In this document: in pieces, positions 27,527-36,985 of the stretch | How positions within the stretch are numbered: position 1 is the first letter of the stretch | Layout of the letters: every line of letters starts with the position of its first letter | From: Mesonia aquimarina | Lineage (GTDB): Bacteria > Bacteroidota > Bacteroidia > Flavobacteriales > Flavobacteriaceae | Reading direction: 5' to 3' | Length of the DNA: 64,000 nucleotides | Assembly: GCF_003667275.1 (NCBI RefSeq) | Contig: NZ_RCNV01000001.1 | Location: 372,001 to 436,000 of the forward strand | Notes under the pieces: model-generated | Database searches by the model: none | What the model was told of the DNA's origin: nothing | Seen by the model: the letters and a program-made list of their open reading frames with translations, nothing else | Program-made: the position numbers and the translations under genes

Positions 27527-27550
27527 AATTTAAATGTTTACGTAAATTTT

Positions 27551-28594
27551 TTATTTTTGAAAGCTAAATATTTGTTTAAAGTCATTTTTCATATCAACAA
27601 CTAACCAGTCTTTTTCTTTAGCTTCTTCTAGGGCTGTTTCTAAATGTCCACTTAATGTTTTTGTATCATAAGCATATTCGCGTTCACTATCTGTATGATG
27701 TAAGATAACACACATTGTCTTATAATTAGAGCTACTTGTGTATTGCATCATGGCTTGATCTCCATCGCTATTACCTCCACAAAACACTGGTTTTTTTCCA
27801 ATGAATCTATGAATAGATTCTGGTTTCCCTGTTTTATCATCTACAAAAATATCTCCTGATACTTTTGATAATTTTGGTGTTCCATCAATTACTTCATATT
27901 TTACTTCTCCATAACTTCCTATCACTTGATAAGGAGGAATTCCGTAAGCTTCTTCCGTAAAAACACGCATAAAGTCTGCACCACCACCGCTTACAATAAA
28001 GGTTTTAAATTCATGTGCTCTTAGATAGTCTAACAATTGTAGCATAGGAAGATATAAAACCTCTTTATAAAGTTTATTATATTTTTTACTTTTAGTAGTA
28101 TCAATCCATTGTTTTACTGATTGAGTAAAATCTTCCTCTGTTCGCTCTGAATGTGTTTTATTAACTAAATCTATTAACCCCTTCATTCCGGCTTTTTTTA
28201 AAGGTTCAAAATTTCCTTCTACGGCAGCACTTACAATGGAATCATTTTTCCACTCTGGTTTATTAGGGTAATTTTTTTTCAAATAGTCTAACATAAATTG
28301 CGCCTGATTAGGCACAGGCTGCTCTGGCCATAAGGTTCCATCATTATCAAAAACGGCAATCCTATCGTTTACTGGAATAAAATCTGAAGAAGTAGAATCA
28401 GTGACGGTATTTACCCAACTTAGAATTCTATTTTTTGGCTCATCGTGCCAAACAGTTAATGCATCTGTAGTATTTTTAGTTGATTTTTTTACTTCTTTTT
28501 CTACTCTAGGTTCTTTATCAGAATTAGTTTGTTGATTACAGCTAATTCCAAAAATCAATAATAATGCTGAAGCTAAAAGTTTAATTTTTTTCAT
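27551..28594 (-). CDS. Exported HAD-family phosphatase (lipoprotein)
   Basis: 347-residue HAD hydrolase. A signal peptide ends with a lipobox (FGISC, Cys19), so it should sit in the periplasm or on the outer membrane. Motif I is FDNDGTLW, motif II is FIVSGGGADFMR, and motif IV is CGGNSDGDQAM. This set matches the HAD group related to phosphoserine phosphatase (PF12710). It is unusual for HAD enzymes, which are mostly cytosolic, to carry a lipobox. It lies 10 bases downstream of the envelope protein gene and near the sulfatase. Substrate unknown. Confidence 0.88.
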   Translation of the reverse strand: MKKIKLLASALLLIFGISCNQQTNSDKEPRVEKEVKKSTKNTTDALTVWHDEPKNRILSWVNTVTDSTSSDFIPVNDRIAVFDNDGTLWPEQPVPNQAQFMLDYLKKNYPNKPEWKNDSIVSAAVEGNFEPLKKAGMKGLIDLVNKTHSERTEEDFTQSVKQWIDTTKSKKYNKLYKEVLYLPMLQLLDYLRAHEFKTFIVSGGGADFMRVFTEEAYGIPPYQVIGSYGEVKYEVIDGTPKLSKVSGDIFVDDKTGKPESIHRFIGKKPVFCGGNSDGDQAMMQYTSSSNYKTMCVILHHTDSEREYAYDTKTLSGHLETALEEAKEKDWLVVDMKNDFKQIFSFQK

Positions 28595-28604
28595 AATTAT
28601 AATT

Positions 28605-29306
28605 TTAAAAGAGTACTTTAATTCCTGTGTAAAGCATAGGCTTGGTATTTATCACATCATATTGTGGTTCAAAAAATAAATTATAAACTGTATCTGTTTC
28701 ATTAAATATTTTACCGAAACCAGCGCCCAATGGTACTTCGTGTTGTCCGGTTCTAAAGTTAAAAAGCATTCTTGGATGACTTCTAAAATACCAACCACGC
28801 TCAAAATCATGATAAATTCCCGGTTGAAATTCCATAGAAAATACATTCTTTCCTGTTTGTAGTGTAGCTAGAGATATAAATTTCCATTTACCTAGTTTAC
28901 TTACAGAAACAAAATTAACTCCTCCTGCAAATTTGGTTTCATGGAAATAGCTAATTACAGCACCGAAACCAAAATTATGTTTTCCATCTTCTGTCTGAAA
29001 TAATCTAGCAACTAAAAAATTAGCACTGTTAAATTGGTTTTCATTTAATCGATTTGATTCATCATAATTATACTGCTCAGGATAATCATCTCCATAATTA
29101 AACTCATATTCAGCTGAAAAACGATAAAACCATTTACCGGAACTCATATTAGCTAATAGCTGTAATCTGGATTGATCATTACTATAGAAACGATTCCAAA
29201 GACCAACTGTAGGACTCGGATCTATAGGGTTATTAGCGTCTTGTGCATTAATTTTTTCTATATGAAAAGCTGAAAAAATAACTAATACAAGTAAAAACTT
29301 TTTCAT
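28605..29306 (-). CDS. Unrecognised exported protein, probable outer-membrane barrel
   Basis: 233-residue protein with a clear signal peptide (cleavage likely after INAQ, about residue 22). The mature part alternates aromatic and polar residues in strands such as WFYRFSAEYEFNYG, NFGFGAVISYFHE and TVYNLFFEPQYDVIN, and ends with hydrophobic VLF. This pattern fits a small beta-barrel. No family name comes to mind. It lies in the same direction as and 10 bases before the HAD phosphatase, and downstream of the sulfatase's terminator, so it is separated from that gene. Confidence 0.7.
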   Translation of the reverse strand: MKKFLLVLVIFSAFHIEKINAQDANNPIDPSPTVGLWNRFYSNDQSRLQLLANMSSGKWFYRFSAEYEFNYGDDYPEQYNYDESNRLNENQFNSANFLVARLFQTEDGKHNFGFGAVISYFHETKFAGGVNFVSVSKLGKWKFISLATLQTGKNVFSMEFQPGIYHDFERGWYFRSHPRMLFNFRTGQHEVPLGAGFGKIFNETDTVYNLFFEPQYDVINTKPMLYTGIKVLF

Positions 29307-29465
29307 AAGTATGATATTTAAAGAAACACAGTTCTAGCATTCCTACTTTCCAGGCAGGTTCTTCAATAAAATTTTCAAAAAGATAATAAGTTCTTTTATA
29401 ACAAGTATTAAGGCTCAAATACTTGATTAAGCATTAGTCAAAGTTTTATAAACAAAAAGATATTT

Positions 29466-29510
29466 AAAATTCGGAGTCTTTATTATTTTATATCTAAGAC
29501 TCCGAATTTT
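29466..29510 (-). terminator. Terminator downstream of the sulfatase
   Basis: 15-bp stem (29466-29480 with 29496-29510) separated by a 15-base A/T-rich loop. Read on the - strand it lies 22 bases after the sulfatase stop and ends in T-rich sequence. The remaining region to 29306 shows no other structure. Confidence 0.75.
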
Positions 29511-29531
29511 TATTATCAGAAAATCACTTAA

Positions 29532-31040
29532 TTAATTGCGAGATGGTGTTTTCATTTCTTGAACAACTTCATCCACAGATAATGAAGATCCTTTAACAGG
29601 AGGATATTCTTTAAATGAAGCTAAAAATTTAGAAGCCAATTCTTGTGCAGGAACAAACATCCACATATTATCTGCATACCAGCGAACATACAGTGCAGAT
29701 TTCCAAGATACTTCATAAGGATCAGCTCTTAAATTTATCACTATAGGCCAACTGGGTGATTTACGATAGGCTTCAGCAATCGATCCTTCCATTATTGTAA
29801 AATGCAATTTAAAGTTGTTATATCGAATTGCGTTTAGATTACCTCCCGCATCAAAATAAAATATTTCTTCTCTAGGGCTTTCCTTTTCTTTCCCTTGGAA
29901 AAAGGGCATCATATTATATCCATCTAAATGCGCATTAAAGGTTTTACCATTAGCTTTATAACCATTCAACATTTTTTTCACTAAATCTGGCTCACCTGCT
30001 GCTGCTGCTAGTGTTGGCATCATGTCTTCGTGAGAAAAAATATCATTATATACAGTACCAGGCTCAATTACACCAGGCCAACGAATAGCACAAGGAACAC
30101 GAAATCCACCTTCCCATGTAGTTCCTTTTTCTCCTGCAAACGGCGTGGTTCCACCATCGGGCCAAGTAAATTTCTCAGCACCATTATCAGTAGAATACAT
30201 AATAATTGTATTATCTATGATACCTAATTCTTCTAGTTTATCGAGCACAACTCCAATTGCTTTATCGTGTTCTACCATACCGTCCGGATATAAACCTATT
30301 CCTGTTACTCCATCACTTTCATCCTTTAAGTGAGTCCAAACGTGCATACGTGTTGAATTTAACCATACAAAAAAGGGTTTTCCATCAGCGTGGGCTTTTT
30401 CTATGAAATCTATAGCCGCTGCTGTAAACTCCTCATCTACAGTTTCCATACGTTTTTTTGTTAAAGGACCGGTATCTTCTATACGTCCATCAGAATAAGA
30501 ATGAATAACTCCTCTTGGTCCATATTTTTTCCGAAACTCTTGGCTTTCTGGATAATAATAGCTTTCTGGCTCTTCTTCAGCATTTAAGTGATATAGGTTA
30601 CCAAAGAACTCATCAAAACCATGATTTGTAGGTAAATGTTCATCTCTATCGCCTAAGTGATTCTTTCCAAATTGACCTGAAGTATAGCCGTGGGGTTTTA
30701 AAACTTCTGCAATAGTTGGCTGATTATCTTTAATTCCCTGTTTAGCACCTGGCATGCCAATAGTTAATAACCCTGTCCTAAAAGGATGTTGTCCTAAAAT
30801 GAAAGCAGCTCTACCCGCTGTACAAGATTGTTGTCCATACCAATCGGTAAACATAGCTCCTTCTTTAGCTATTCGGTCAATATTAGGAGTTTCATATCCC
30901 ATCATTCCGTTATTGTACACACTTGGATTGGACCATCCAATATCATCTCCTCAAATAACCAGGATGTTGGGCTTGTCTTGTGCTACTGCTGTAACGCAAG
31001 CAAGCATAAGTGTAATTAATAGTAAAGTTGGTTTTTTCAT
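29532..31040 (-). pseudogene. Arylsulfatase with in-frame TGA at codon 30
   Basis: Type I sulfatase of 502 codons plus stop when read from the ATG at 31040. The start gives a signal peptide (MKKPTLLLITLMLACVTAVAQ), then NILVI, a TGA at 30951-30953, then GDDIGW. The expected residue at the stop is Trp (TGG in relatives as I recall them), so one G-to-A change explains it. The frame stays open afterwards to 29532. The formylglycine motif CTAGR (Cys73 of the full frame) is intact. A restart at GTG 30920 or later would lose the signal peptide and the Asp-Asp metal ligands, so the product would be neither exported nor complete. It is probably a recent loss, or a sequence error. Confidence 0.85.
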
Positions 31041-31395
31041 AATAAAAAATAATTAAATGGTTAAAAGATGTAATATTTATATAAACGGTTTAAATGAATC
31101 AGTATCTTATTTGTAAGAAACCACTCATCCATATATCCACTAAATTAGCAAAAAAACGATACTCCTAAATACTATTGCGTTAACTTTTTTAAGTTACAAT
31201 AAAAAAATAATTAATTAAAGTGTAAAAATATTAACATATAACCAATATAAAGTAAATTTTATTGATATAAAAATAATACTGACTTAACCATTTATTCATT
31301 GTTTAAAAAAAATAACTTTAAAAAAGCTTAGGTTAGAATTATAGTTTTCAATTGCTTAAATTTGATTTTATAAATTTTAGTTTAAAACTCTACCG
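31041..31395. other. AT-rich intergenic region between divergent genes
   Basis: 355 bases between the sulfatase start (-) and the SDR gene (+). It is strongly A/T-rich. I see a putative -7 box for the SDR gene (31357-31364) but no open frame, tRNA or terminator. I could not identify a - strand promoter for the sulfatase. Confidence 0.6.
31357..31364 (+). promoter_or_regulatory. Putative -7 box (TAAATTTG) upstream of the SDR gene
   Basis: Exact TAnnTTTG match 31 bases before the ATG at 31396. A possible -33 element TTAG lies at 31333-31336 with 20-base spacing. Confidence 0.45.
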
Positions 31396-32283
31396 ATGAA
31401 CTTCACAAAAAAAATGTTACGCGATGATGCGTTAAATGGAAAAAATATTATTGTTACCGGTGGCGGAAGCGGTCTCGGAAAAGCTATGACCAAATATTTT
31501 TTAGAATTAGGTGCGCAAGTCGCAATTACTTCTAGAAATCTAGAAAAGTTAAAGACAACAGCTAAAGAACTGGAACAGGAAACGAACGGAAAATGTTTTG
31601 CTATTCAATGTGATGTTCGTCATTATGATCAAGTTGAAAAAATGCGCGATGAAGCTATTGAAAAAATGGGAAGCATCGATGTTTTACTGAATAATGCTGC
31701 CGGAAATTTTATTTCTCCTACCGAGCGTCTTTCTGCAAACGCTTTTGATACTATTATTGATATTGTTCTGAAAGGAAGTAAAAACTGTACACTTGCTTTT
31801 GGTAAACATTGGATCGATAAAAAAGAAACTGAAAAAACGGTTTTAAATATTGTGACTACTTATGCGTGGACCGGCTCTGCCTATGTAGTTCCATCAGCAA
31901 CAGCTAAAGCCGGTGTGTTAGCGATGACGCGTTCTCTTGCGGTAGAATGGGCAAAATACGGAATCCGATTTAACGCTATTGCGCCTGGACCATTCCCTAC
32001 CAAAGGAGCTTGGGATAGACTACTACCGGGCGATTTAAAAGATAAATTTGATTTGGCTAAAAAAGTTCCTTTAAAACGAGTGGGCGAACATCAAGAATTA
32101 GCCAATTTAGCAGCTTATTTAGTTTCAGATTTTTCTGCCTATTTAAATGGCGAAGTCATTACAATAGATGGTGGCGAATGGCTTAAAGGCGCAGGACAGT
32201 TTAATTTACTAGAGCAAATTCCAGAAAAAATGTGGGATCAACTTGAAGAAATGATTAAACAGAAAAAAAATAAAGGCTCATAA
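31396..32283 (+). CDS. 2,4-dienoyl-CoA reductase-like SDR
   Basis: 295-residue NADP(H)-type short-chain dehydrogenase. The Gly-rich TGGGSGLG motif lies at residues 21-28 and NNAAGNF at 99-105. The usual YxxxK is absent (SATAK), but Tyr156 and Lys171 are 15 residues apart. That is the same spacing as Tyr199/Lys214 in mitochondrial 2,4-dienoyl-CoA reductase, and the flanking TYAWTGSAYVVPSATAKAG and PGPFPTKGAWDRL segments match that enzyme closely. Role, by inference: reducing dienoyl-CoA in unsaturated fatty-acid breakdown. It stands alone with its own promoter-like box. Confidence 0.85.
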   Translation: MNFTKKMLRDDALNGKNIIVTGGGSGLGKAMTKYFLELGAQVAITSRNLEKLKTTAKELEQETNGKCFAIQCDVRHYDQVEKMRDEAIEKMGSIDVLLNNAAGNFISPTERLSANAFDTIIDIVLKGSKNCTLAFGKHWIDKKETEKTVLNIVTTYAWTGSAYVVPSATAKAGVLAMTRSLAVEWAKYGIRFNAIAPGPFPTKGAWDRLLPGDLKDKFDLAKKVPLKRVGEHQELANLAAYLVSDFSAYLNGEVITIDGGEWLKGAGQFNLLEQIPEKMWDQLEEMIKQKKNKGS

Positions 32284-32370
32284 TTTTAATCATAAAAAAA
32301 GTGTTAACAACTTCCATTTTCAATTGGAAGAATAAATTGTATTTTTACTCTCTAAATTTAAGAGGAGTTA

Positions 32371-33135
32371 ATGGGTAAAATCATTGCAATTGCGAATCAA
32401 AAAGGTGGCGTAGGAAAAACCACTACATCAGTCAACTTGGCTGCTTCATTAGGAGTTTTAGAGAAAAAAGTATTATTGATCGATGCCGATCCGCAGGCAA
32501 ACGCTACTTCCGGTTTAGGAATAGATGTTGAATCTGTGGAGCTAGGTACTTACCAGCTGTTAGAGCATACACAAAAAGCTGAAGAGGCGATTCTTAAAAC
32601 TGACTCTCCAAACTTAGATCTTATTCCCGCACATATAGATCTGGTTGCCATAGAGATAGAGCTGGTAGATCAAGACCAACGTGAATCTATGCTTAGAAAT
32701 GCTGTAGAACATTTGCGCGATCAGTACGATTATATTCTTATAGATTGTGCACCGTCACTTGGTCTTCTAACTTTAAATGCACTTACTGCGGCAGATTCTG
32801 TTATTATTCCAATTCAATGTGAATATTTTGCTCTTGAAGGTTTAGGGAAATTATTAAATACGATAAAAAGCGTTCAAAAAGTTCATAATACAAAATTAGA
32901 TATCGAAGGTCTTTTATTAACAATGTACGATTCGCGTCTTCGTTTATCTAATCAAGTTGTAGATGAAGTTAAAAAGCATTTTGACGAAATGGTTTTTGAT
33001 ACCATTATTCAACGAAACGTGCGCTTAAGTGAGGCTCCCAGTTATGGAGAAAGTATCATAAATTATGACGCAGGAAGTAGAGGTGCCAGCAATTATTTAA
33101 GCTTGGCCGAAGAAATTATAAAGAAAAATTCTTAA
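32371..33135 (+). CDS. parA: ParA/Soj chromosome-partitioning ATPase
   Basis: 254-residue deviant Walker ATPase driving chromosome segregation with ParB. The N-terminus carries the deviant Walker A KGGVGKTTT (residues 11-19), then DADPQANAT and the DCAPSLGLLTLNAL segment. The start ATG has an unusually good ribosome-binding site for this window (AGAGGAG, 4 bases upstream). It lies 6 bases before parB. I found no parS palindrome nearby. Confidence 0.96.
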   Translation: MGKIIAIANQKGGVGKTTTSVNLAASLGVLEKKVLLIDADPQANATSGLGIDVESVELGTYQLLEHTQKAEEAILKTDSPNLDLIPAHIDLVAIEIELVDQDQRESMLRNAVEHLRDQYDYILIDCAPSLGLLTLNALTAADSVIIPIQCEYFALEGLGKLLNTIKSVQKVHNTKLDIEGLLLTMYDSRLRLSNQVVDEVKKHFDEMVFDTIIQRNVRLSEAPSYGESIINYDAGSRGASNYLSLAEEIIKKNS

Positions 33136-33141
33136 GGATTT

Positions 33142-34047
33142 ATGGCGAAGGCAACGAAAAAGCAAGCATTAGGACGCGGACTTTCTGCATTATTGAAAGA
33201 CCCCGAAAATGATATAAAATCAGCTAAAGATAAAAATGCCGATAAAGTAGTTGGCAGTATTGTTGAACTGGATATTGAAGCCATTGAAGTAAATCCTTTT
33301 CAACCGAGAACAAGTTTTAACGAAGATGCTTTGCAAGAGTTAGCTTCTTCTATTAAAGAACTTGGGGTAATTCAACCTATTACGGTAAGAAAAATTGATT
33401 TCAATAAATACCAATTGGTTTCTGGTGAGCGTCGTTATAGAGCTTCAAAATTAGTCGGATTAAAAACCATTCCTGCTTACATAAGAATAGCAAACGATCA
33501 AGAATCTTTAGAAATGGCGCTTGTTGAAAATATTCAGCGTCAAGATTTAGATCCTATAGAAATTGCACTTTCTTACCAACGCTTGTTAGATGAAATTGAT
33601 TTAACGCAAGAACAACTAAGCGACAGAATTGGTAAAAATCGTTCTACAATCGCAAATTATTTACGCCTTTTAAAATTAGATCCGATTATTCAAACAGGAA
33701 TGCGTGACGGTTTTTTATCGATGGGTCATGGGCGTGCATTAATCAACTTAGAAGATCTAGAAGAACAATTAAAGATTTACGAAAAAGTAATACAAAACTC
33801 TTTATCGGTTAGAGAAACTGAAAAATTAGTTAGAGAATTACAAAACGGAAAAACAACCTCTTCTCAAAAAAAATCGGCACCAAAAATGCCTAAGGAAGTA
33901 AAAAGCGCTGTAAAAAATTTCTCTGAATATTTTGGAGCAAAAGTGGATGTTAAATTAAATAATAAAGGAAAAGGAAAAGTTATCATTCCATTTTCATCAG
34001 AAGAAGATTTTAACCGATTAAAAAAATTAATTGAAGGTGAATCGTAA
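33142..34047 (+). CDS. parB: ParB/Spo0J chromosome-partitioning protein
   Basis: 301-residue centromere-binding CTPase. It begins KKQALGRGLSALL, has the ParB N-terminal domain with VNPFQPRT, LVSGERRYRASK and ENIQRQDLDPIEIALSY, and then the helix-turn-helix TQEQLSDRIGKNRSTIANYLRLLKL (about residues 155-180). A C-terminal dimer domain completes it. It overlaps the next gene by about 17 bases. Partner of the upstream ParA. Confidence 0.96.
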   Translation: MAKATKKQALGRGLSALLKDPENDIKSAKDKNADKVVGSIVELDIEAIEVNPFQPRTSFNEDALQELASSIKELGVIQPITVRKIDFNKYQLVSGERRYRASKLVGLKTIPAYIRIANDQESLEMALVENIQRQDLDPIEIALSYQRLLDEIDLTQEQLSDRIGKNRSTIANYLRLLKLDPIIQTGMRDGFLSMGHGRALINLEDLEEQLKIYEKVIQNSLSVRETEKLVRELQNGKTTSSQKKSAPKMPKEVKSAVKNFSEYFGAKVDVKLNNKGKGKVIIPFSSEEDFNRLKKLIEGES

Positions 34048-34621
34048 TTTTTTCTTATTACTTTTTTTTAGTTTAACCTTTAGCCTATTTTCTTTTGGGC
34101 AAAATGATAGCTTAGCAACACGTACAGAAAATATTGCTAGAGTTAATCCTGAAACTACAAAAAACTTCAAAGAATATAATCCGCTAGCACCTGCCAAAGC
34201 AGCCTTTTATTCTGCTGTTTTACCAGGTTTAGGACAAGCATATAACGGTAGCTACTGGAAAATCCCCTTAGTTTACGCTGCTATTGGCGGTGGAGTTTAT
34301 GCATTTATTTACAATAACAACCAATATAATAAATATAGAGATGCCTATAAAAGTCGATTGGCAGGAGAAACAGATGATGAGTTTATAAATGTACTTTCTG
34401 ATGATGCCTTAATCGATGCGCAGAAAAGATTCCGCAGAAATAAAGAAATCTCTATTTTAGTAACTATTGCCGCTTATGCTTTAAATATAATTGATGCCAA
34501 TGTAGAAGCGCATTTACAGCAATTTAATGTAAGTGAAGATTTGTCATTAAGACCTAATTTAGGAATTGATGAATTTTCAGGAAAAGCAAATTATAATCTT
34601 TCGGTTAATTTTAATTTTTAG
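34031..34621 (+). CDS. DUF5683 membrane protein
   Basis: 196-residue exported/membrane protein of the DUF5683 family common between parB and dapB in flavobacteria. A signal peptide ends FSFGQ. The family segment KAAFYSAVLPGLGQAYNGSYWKIPLVYAAIGGG follows (about residues 55-90), with a second hydrophobic part at about 145-162. The start is uncertain: TTG at 34031 or GTG at 34037, both inside parB; no ATG is available. No function is established. Confidence 0.85.
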   Translation: MKVNRNFFLLLFFSLTFSLFSFGQNDSLATRTENIARVNPETTKNFKEYNPLAPAKAAFYSAVLPGLGQAYNGSYWKIPLVYAAIGGGVYAFIYNNNQYNKYRDAYKSRLAGETDDEFINVLSDDALIDAQKRFRRNKEISILVTIAAYALNIIDANVEAHLQQFNVSEDLSLRPNLGIDEFSGKANYNLSVNFNF

Positions 34622-34633
34622 AAGAATACACCT

Positions 34634-35344
34634 ATGAAAATTGCACTTTTAGGCTATGGAAGAATGGGAAAGACCATTGAAAAAATAGCATTAAAAAGAA
34701 ATCATACTATTATTTACAAAACCTCTTCGGCTTTAGAGGAAGATCAACTTAAACAAGCAGATGTTGCTATAGATTTTAGCATTCCGGATGCTGCTTTCAC
34801 AAATATTACAACTTGTTTTAAACATCAAATTCCTGTTATTTGTGGAACGACCGGTTGGTTAGATAAATATGATGAAGCCATAAAAATTTGTAATGAAAAT
34901 AAAGCTGCATTTCTATACGCTTCAAATTTTAGTTTAGGTGTAAATTTATTTTTTGAATTAAATACACAACTTGCCAAGTTGATGAAAAACTTTGATGAAT
35001 ATAAAGTTGATGTAGAAGAAATTCATCATACAAAAAAACTAGATAAACCTAGTGGTACAGCAATTACCTTAACTGATCAAATAATTGAAAACTCCACTTA
35101 TACAGATTGGAAATTAATTGAAGAAAACAAACAAGTATCTGAAAATATAATTCCTGTTGAAGCCAAACGAATAGAAGATGTTCCCGGTACACACCTTATC
35201 AAGTATGCTTCCGAAATTGATGATATCGAAATAAAGCATACGGCACATTCTCGAGAAGGCTTTGCCCTTGGCGCATTGGTAGCAGCAGAATTTATACAAG
35301 ACAAAACAGGAATTTTTAGTATGAAAGATGTCTTAAATATGTAA
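34634..35344 (+). CDS. dapB: 4-hydroxy-tetrahydrodipicolinate reductase
   Basis: 236-residue cytosolic reductase in the diaminopimelate/lysine pathway. The nucleotide-binding loop is GYGRMGKTIE at the N-terminus, and the catalytic segment EIHHTKKLDKPSGTA (about residues 132-146) is complete, including the paired His and the Lys-Lys-Asp-x-Pro-Ser-Gly-Thr-Ala stretch. It ends HSREGFALGALVAAEF. It lies 12 bases after the DUF5683 gene and 50 bases before lepB. Confidence 0.96.
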   Translation: MKIALLGYGRMGKTIEKIALKRNHTIIYKTSSALEEDQLKQADVAIDFSIPDAAFTNITTCFKHQIPVICGTTGWLDKYDEAIKICNENKAAFLYASNFSLGVNLFFELNTQLAKLMKNFDEYKVDVEEIHHTKKLDKPSGTAITLTDQIIENSTYTDWKLIEENKQVSENIIPVEAKRIEDVPGTHLIKYASEIDDIEIKHTAHSREGFALGALVAAEFIQDKTGIFSMKDVLNM

Positions 35345-35394
35345 CTTTAACAGCTTTCTAACTACTTATTTATTGAACACATAGATTTTACAGC

Positions 35395-36969
35395 ATGACA
35401 ATTACGCAATGGTTAATCGTTTTTATAGCAATTCAAATAATTCACTTTCTAGCCACCTGGAAACTTTATAAAAAAGCCGGAAGAAAAGCCTGGGAAGCAA
35501 TTATCCCGGTGTACAATGCGGTGGTTTTAATGAAAATTATTAACCGTCCGTGGTGGTGGACAATCTTACTGTTTATACCGATTGTTAACTTAATTATGAT
35601 TCCCGTTGTTTGGGTAGAAACCATAAGAAGCTTTGGAAGACATTCTACGGCAGATACTTGGCTTACAATTTTAACCTTAGGCTTTTATATTTTTTACGTA
35701 AATTATGGATTAGACGTAAACTATATTGAAGAGCGTAGTTTAAAACCAAGAACGACGGCTGGAGAATGGGTGAGTTCAATTTTGTTTGCTGTGGTTGCCG
35801 CAACTATTGTACATACGTATTTTATTCAACCCTTTACGATCCCTACTTCTTCGTTAGAAAAAACTTTATTAGTAGGCGATTTTTTATTTGTTAGTAAATT
35901 TAATTACGGTGCCCGTGCTCCAAAAACTACGGTTTCGTTCCCAATGGTACACGATACTATTCCCGGACTCGGTATAAAATCTTATACTAACTGGCCACAA
36001 CTCCCCTATTTTAGATTTCCCGGTTTTGAAAAAGTTGAACGTAACGACATTGTCGTTTTTAATTGGCCGGTAGATACCGTTCCTTTTTTTGGTTATCGTG
36101 GTAACCAAAGCTTTAAAAAACCGATTGATAAAAAATCTAATTACGTAAAACGTGCTGTAGGTATTCCTGGAGATTCATTAAAAATCGTAGACGGTAAAGT
36201 TTTTATTGATAACAAACCGCTTCAACTCCCTAAAAGAGCAAAACCACAATATTCTTACGTAGTGCAAGGAAAAGGCAGAGGTTTTGATTTACGTTCGCTA
36301 TACCGAACCTATGATATTACCGATCCGGTACAAATGATTAATCAGGAGAAACGCTTATATCACTTTGTTTCTCTTACGGAAGAAACAGTAGAAAAATTTA
36401 AAAATCACCCTAATGTAGCTTCAATTGAGCGAGTTATTTCGGCGCAAGGAAAAAGTAGTGGATCTATTTTTCCTCAAAGTGATGATTACAAATGGAATCG
36501 CGATCAACTAGGTTCTATTTATATTCCAGAACAAGGAGAAACAGTAGCTATTTCAGTTGAATCGCTTCCTTTTTATAAACGGATTATAGAAGTTTATGAA
36601 GGTGAAGAAATGGGAATTGATCGTAAAATAACTCAAAACGGAACTACAATTCTTCTAAATGGTAACCCAATTAAAGAGTACACTTTTAAACAAAACTATT
36701 ATTTTATGATGGGTGATAACCGCCATAATAGTGAAGATAGTAGATTTTGGGGATTTGTACCGGAAAATCACATAGTTGGTAAACCAATTTTTATCTGGAT
36801 GAGTTTAGACAGCAACGCTTCAGGTTTTGATAAAATTCGTTGGGAACGTCTCTTTACAACCGTTGGCGGCGATGGTAAACCGGTTTCTTATTTTAGTTAT
36901 TTTTTAATTGCCTTAGTTATCCTAATCGGAATTAATTTCTTTAGAAAAAAGAAGAAAAAATCGGCTTAG
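35395..36969 (+). CDS. lepB: Signal peptidase I with N-terminal membrane domain
   Basis: 524-residue enzyme cleaving signal peptides at the outer face of the inner membrane. Residues about 1-110 form a hydrophobic domain (DUF5684-like) found in Bacteroidetes LepB proteins. The S26 peptidase core starts near 120. The nucleophile Ser153 sits in PTSSLEKTL (Leu where Met is usual) and the general base Lys252 in YVKRAVGIPGDSL. The box GDNRHNSEDSRFWGFVP is near residue 440. There is a long insertion between Lys252 and that box. A C-terminal helix ends in Lys-rich sequence. Confidence 0.95.
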   Translation: MTITQWLIVFIAIQIIHFLATWKLYKKAGRKAWEAIIPVYNAVVLMKIINRPWWWTILLFIPIVNLIMIPVVWVETIRSFGRHSTADTWLTILTLGFYIFYVNYGLDVNYIEERSLKPRTTAGEWVSSILFAVVAATIVHTYFIQPFTIPTSSLEKTLLVGDFLFVSKFNYGARAPKTTVSFPMVHDTIPGLGIKSYTNWPQLPYFRFPGFEKVERNDIVVFNWPVDTVPFFGYRGNQSFKKPIDKKSNYVKRAVGIPGDSLKIVDGKVFIDNKPLQLPKRAKPQYSYVVQGKGRGFDLRSLYRTYDITDPVQMINQEKRLYHFVSLTEETVEKFKNHPNVASIERVISAQGKSSGSIFPQSDDYKWNRDQLGSIYIPEQGETVAISVESLPFYKRIIEVYEGEEMGIDRKITQNGTTILLNGNPIKEYTFKQNYYFMMGDNRHNSEDSRFWGFVPENHIVGKPIFIWMSLDSNASGFDKIRWERLFTTVGGDGKPVSYFSYFLIALVILIGINFFRKKKKKSA

Positions 36970-36985
36970 AAAATTAGCACTTTTT

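Noticed and set aside
30951-30953. TGA in the sulfatase as a selenocysteine codon
   Set aside because: The position is Trp in the family, not Cys, and no selenocysteine insertion hairpin was seen just downstream. Mutation or base error is simpler.
30754-31056. 100-residue + strand frame opposite the sulfatase start
   Set aside because: It is antisense to the conserved sulfatase N-terminus and has no coding signature of its own.
32300-34050. A parS site near parAB
   Set aside because: I looked for the 16-base palindromic consensus and did not see a good match in this stretch.
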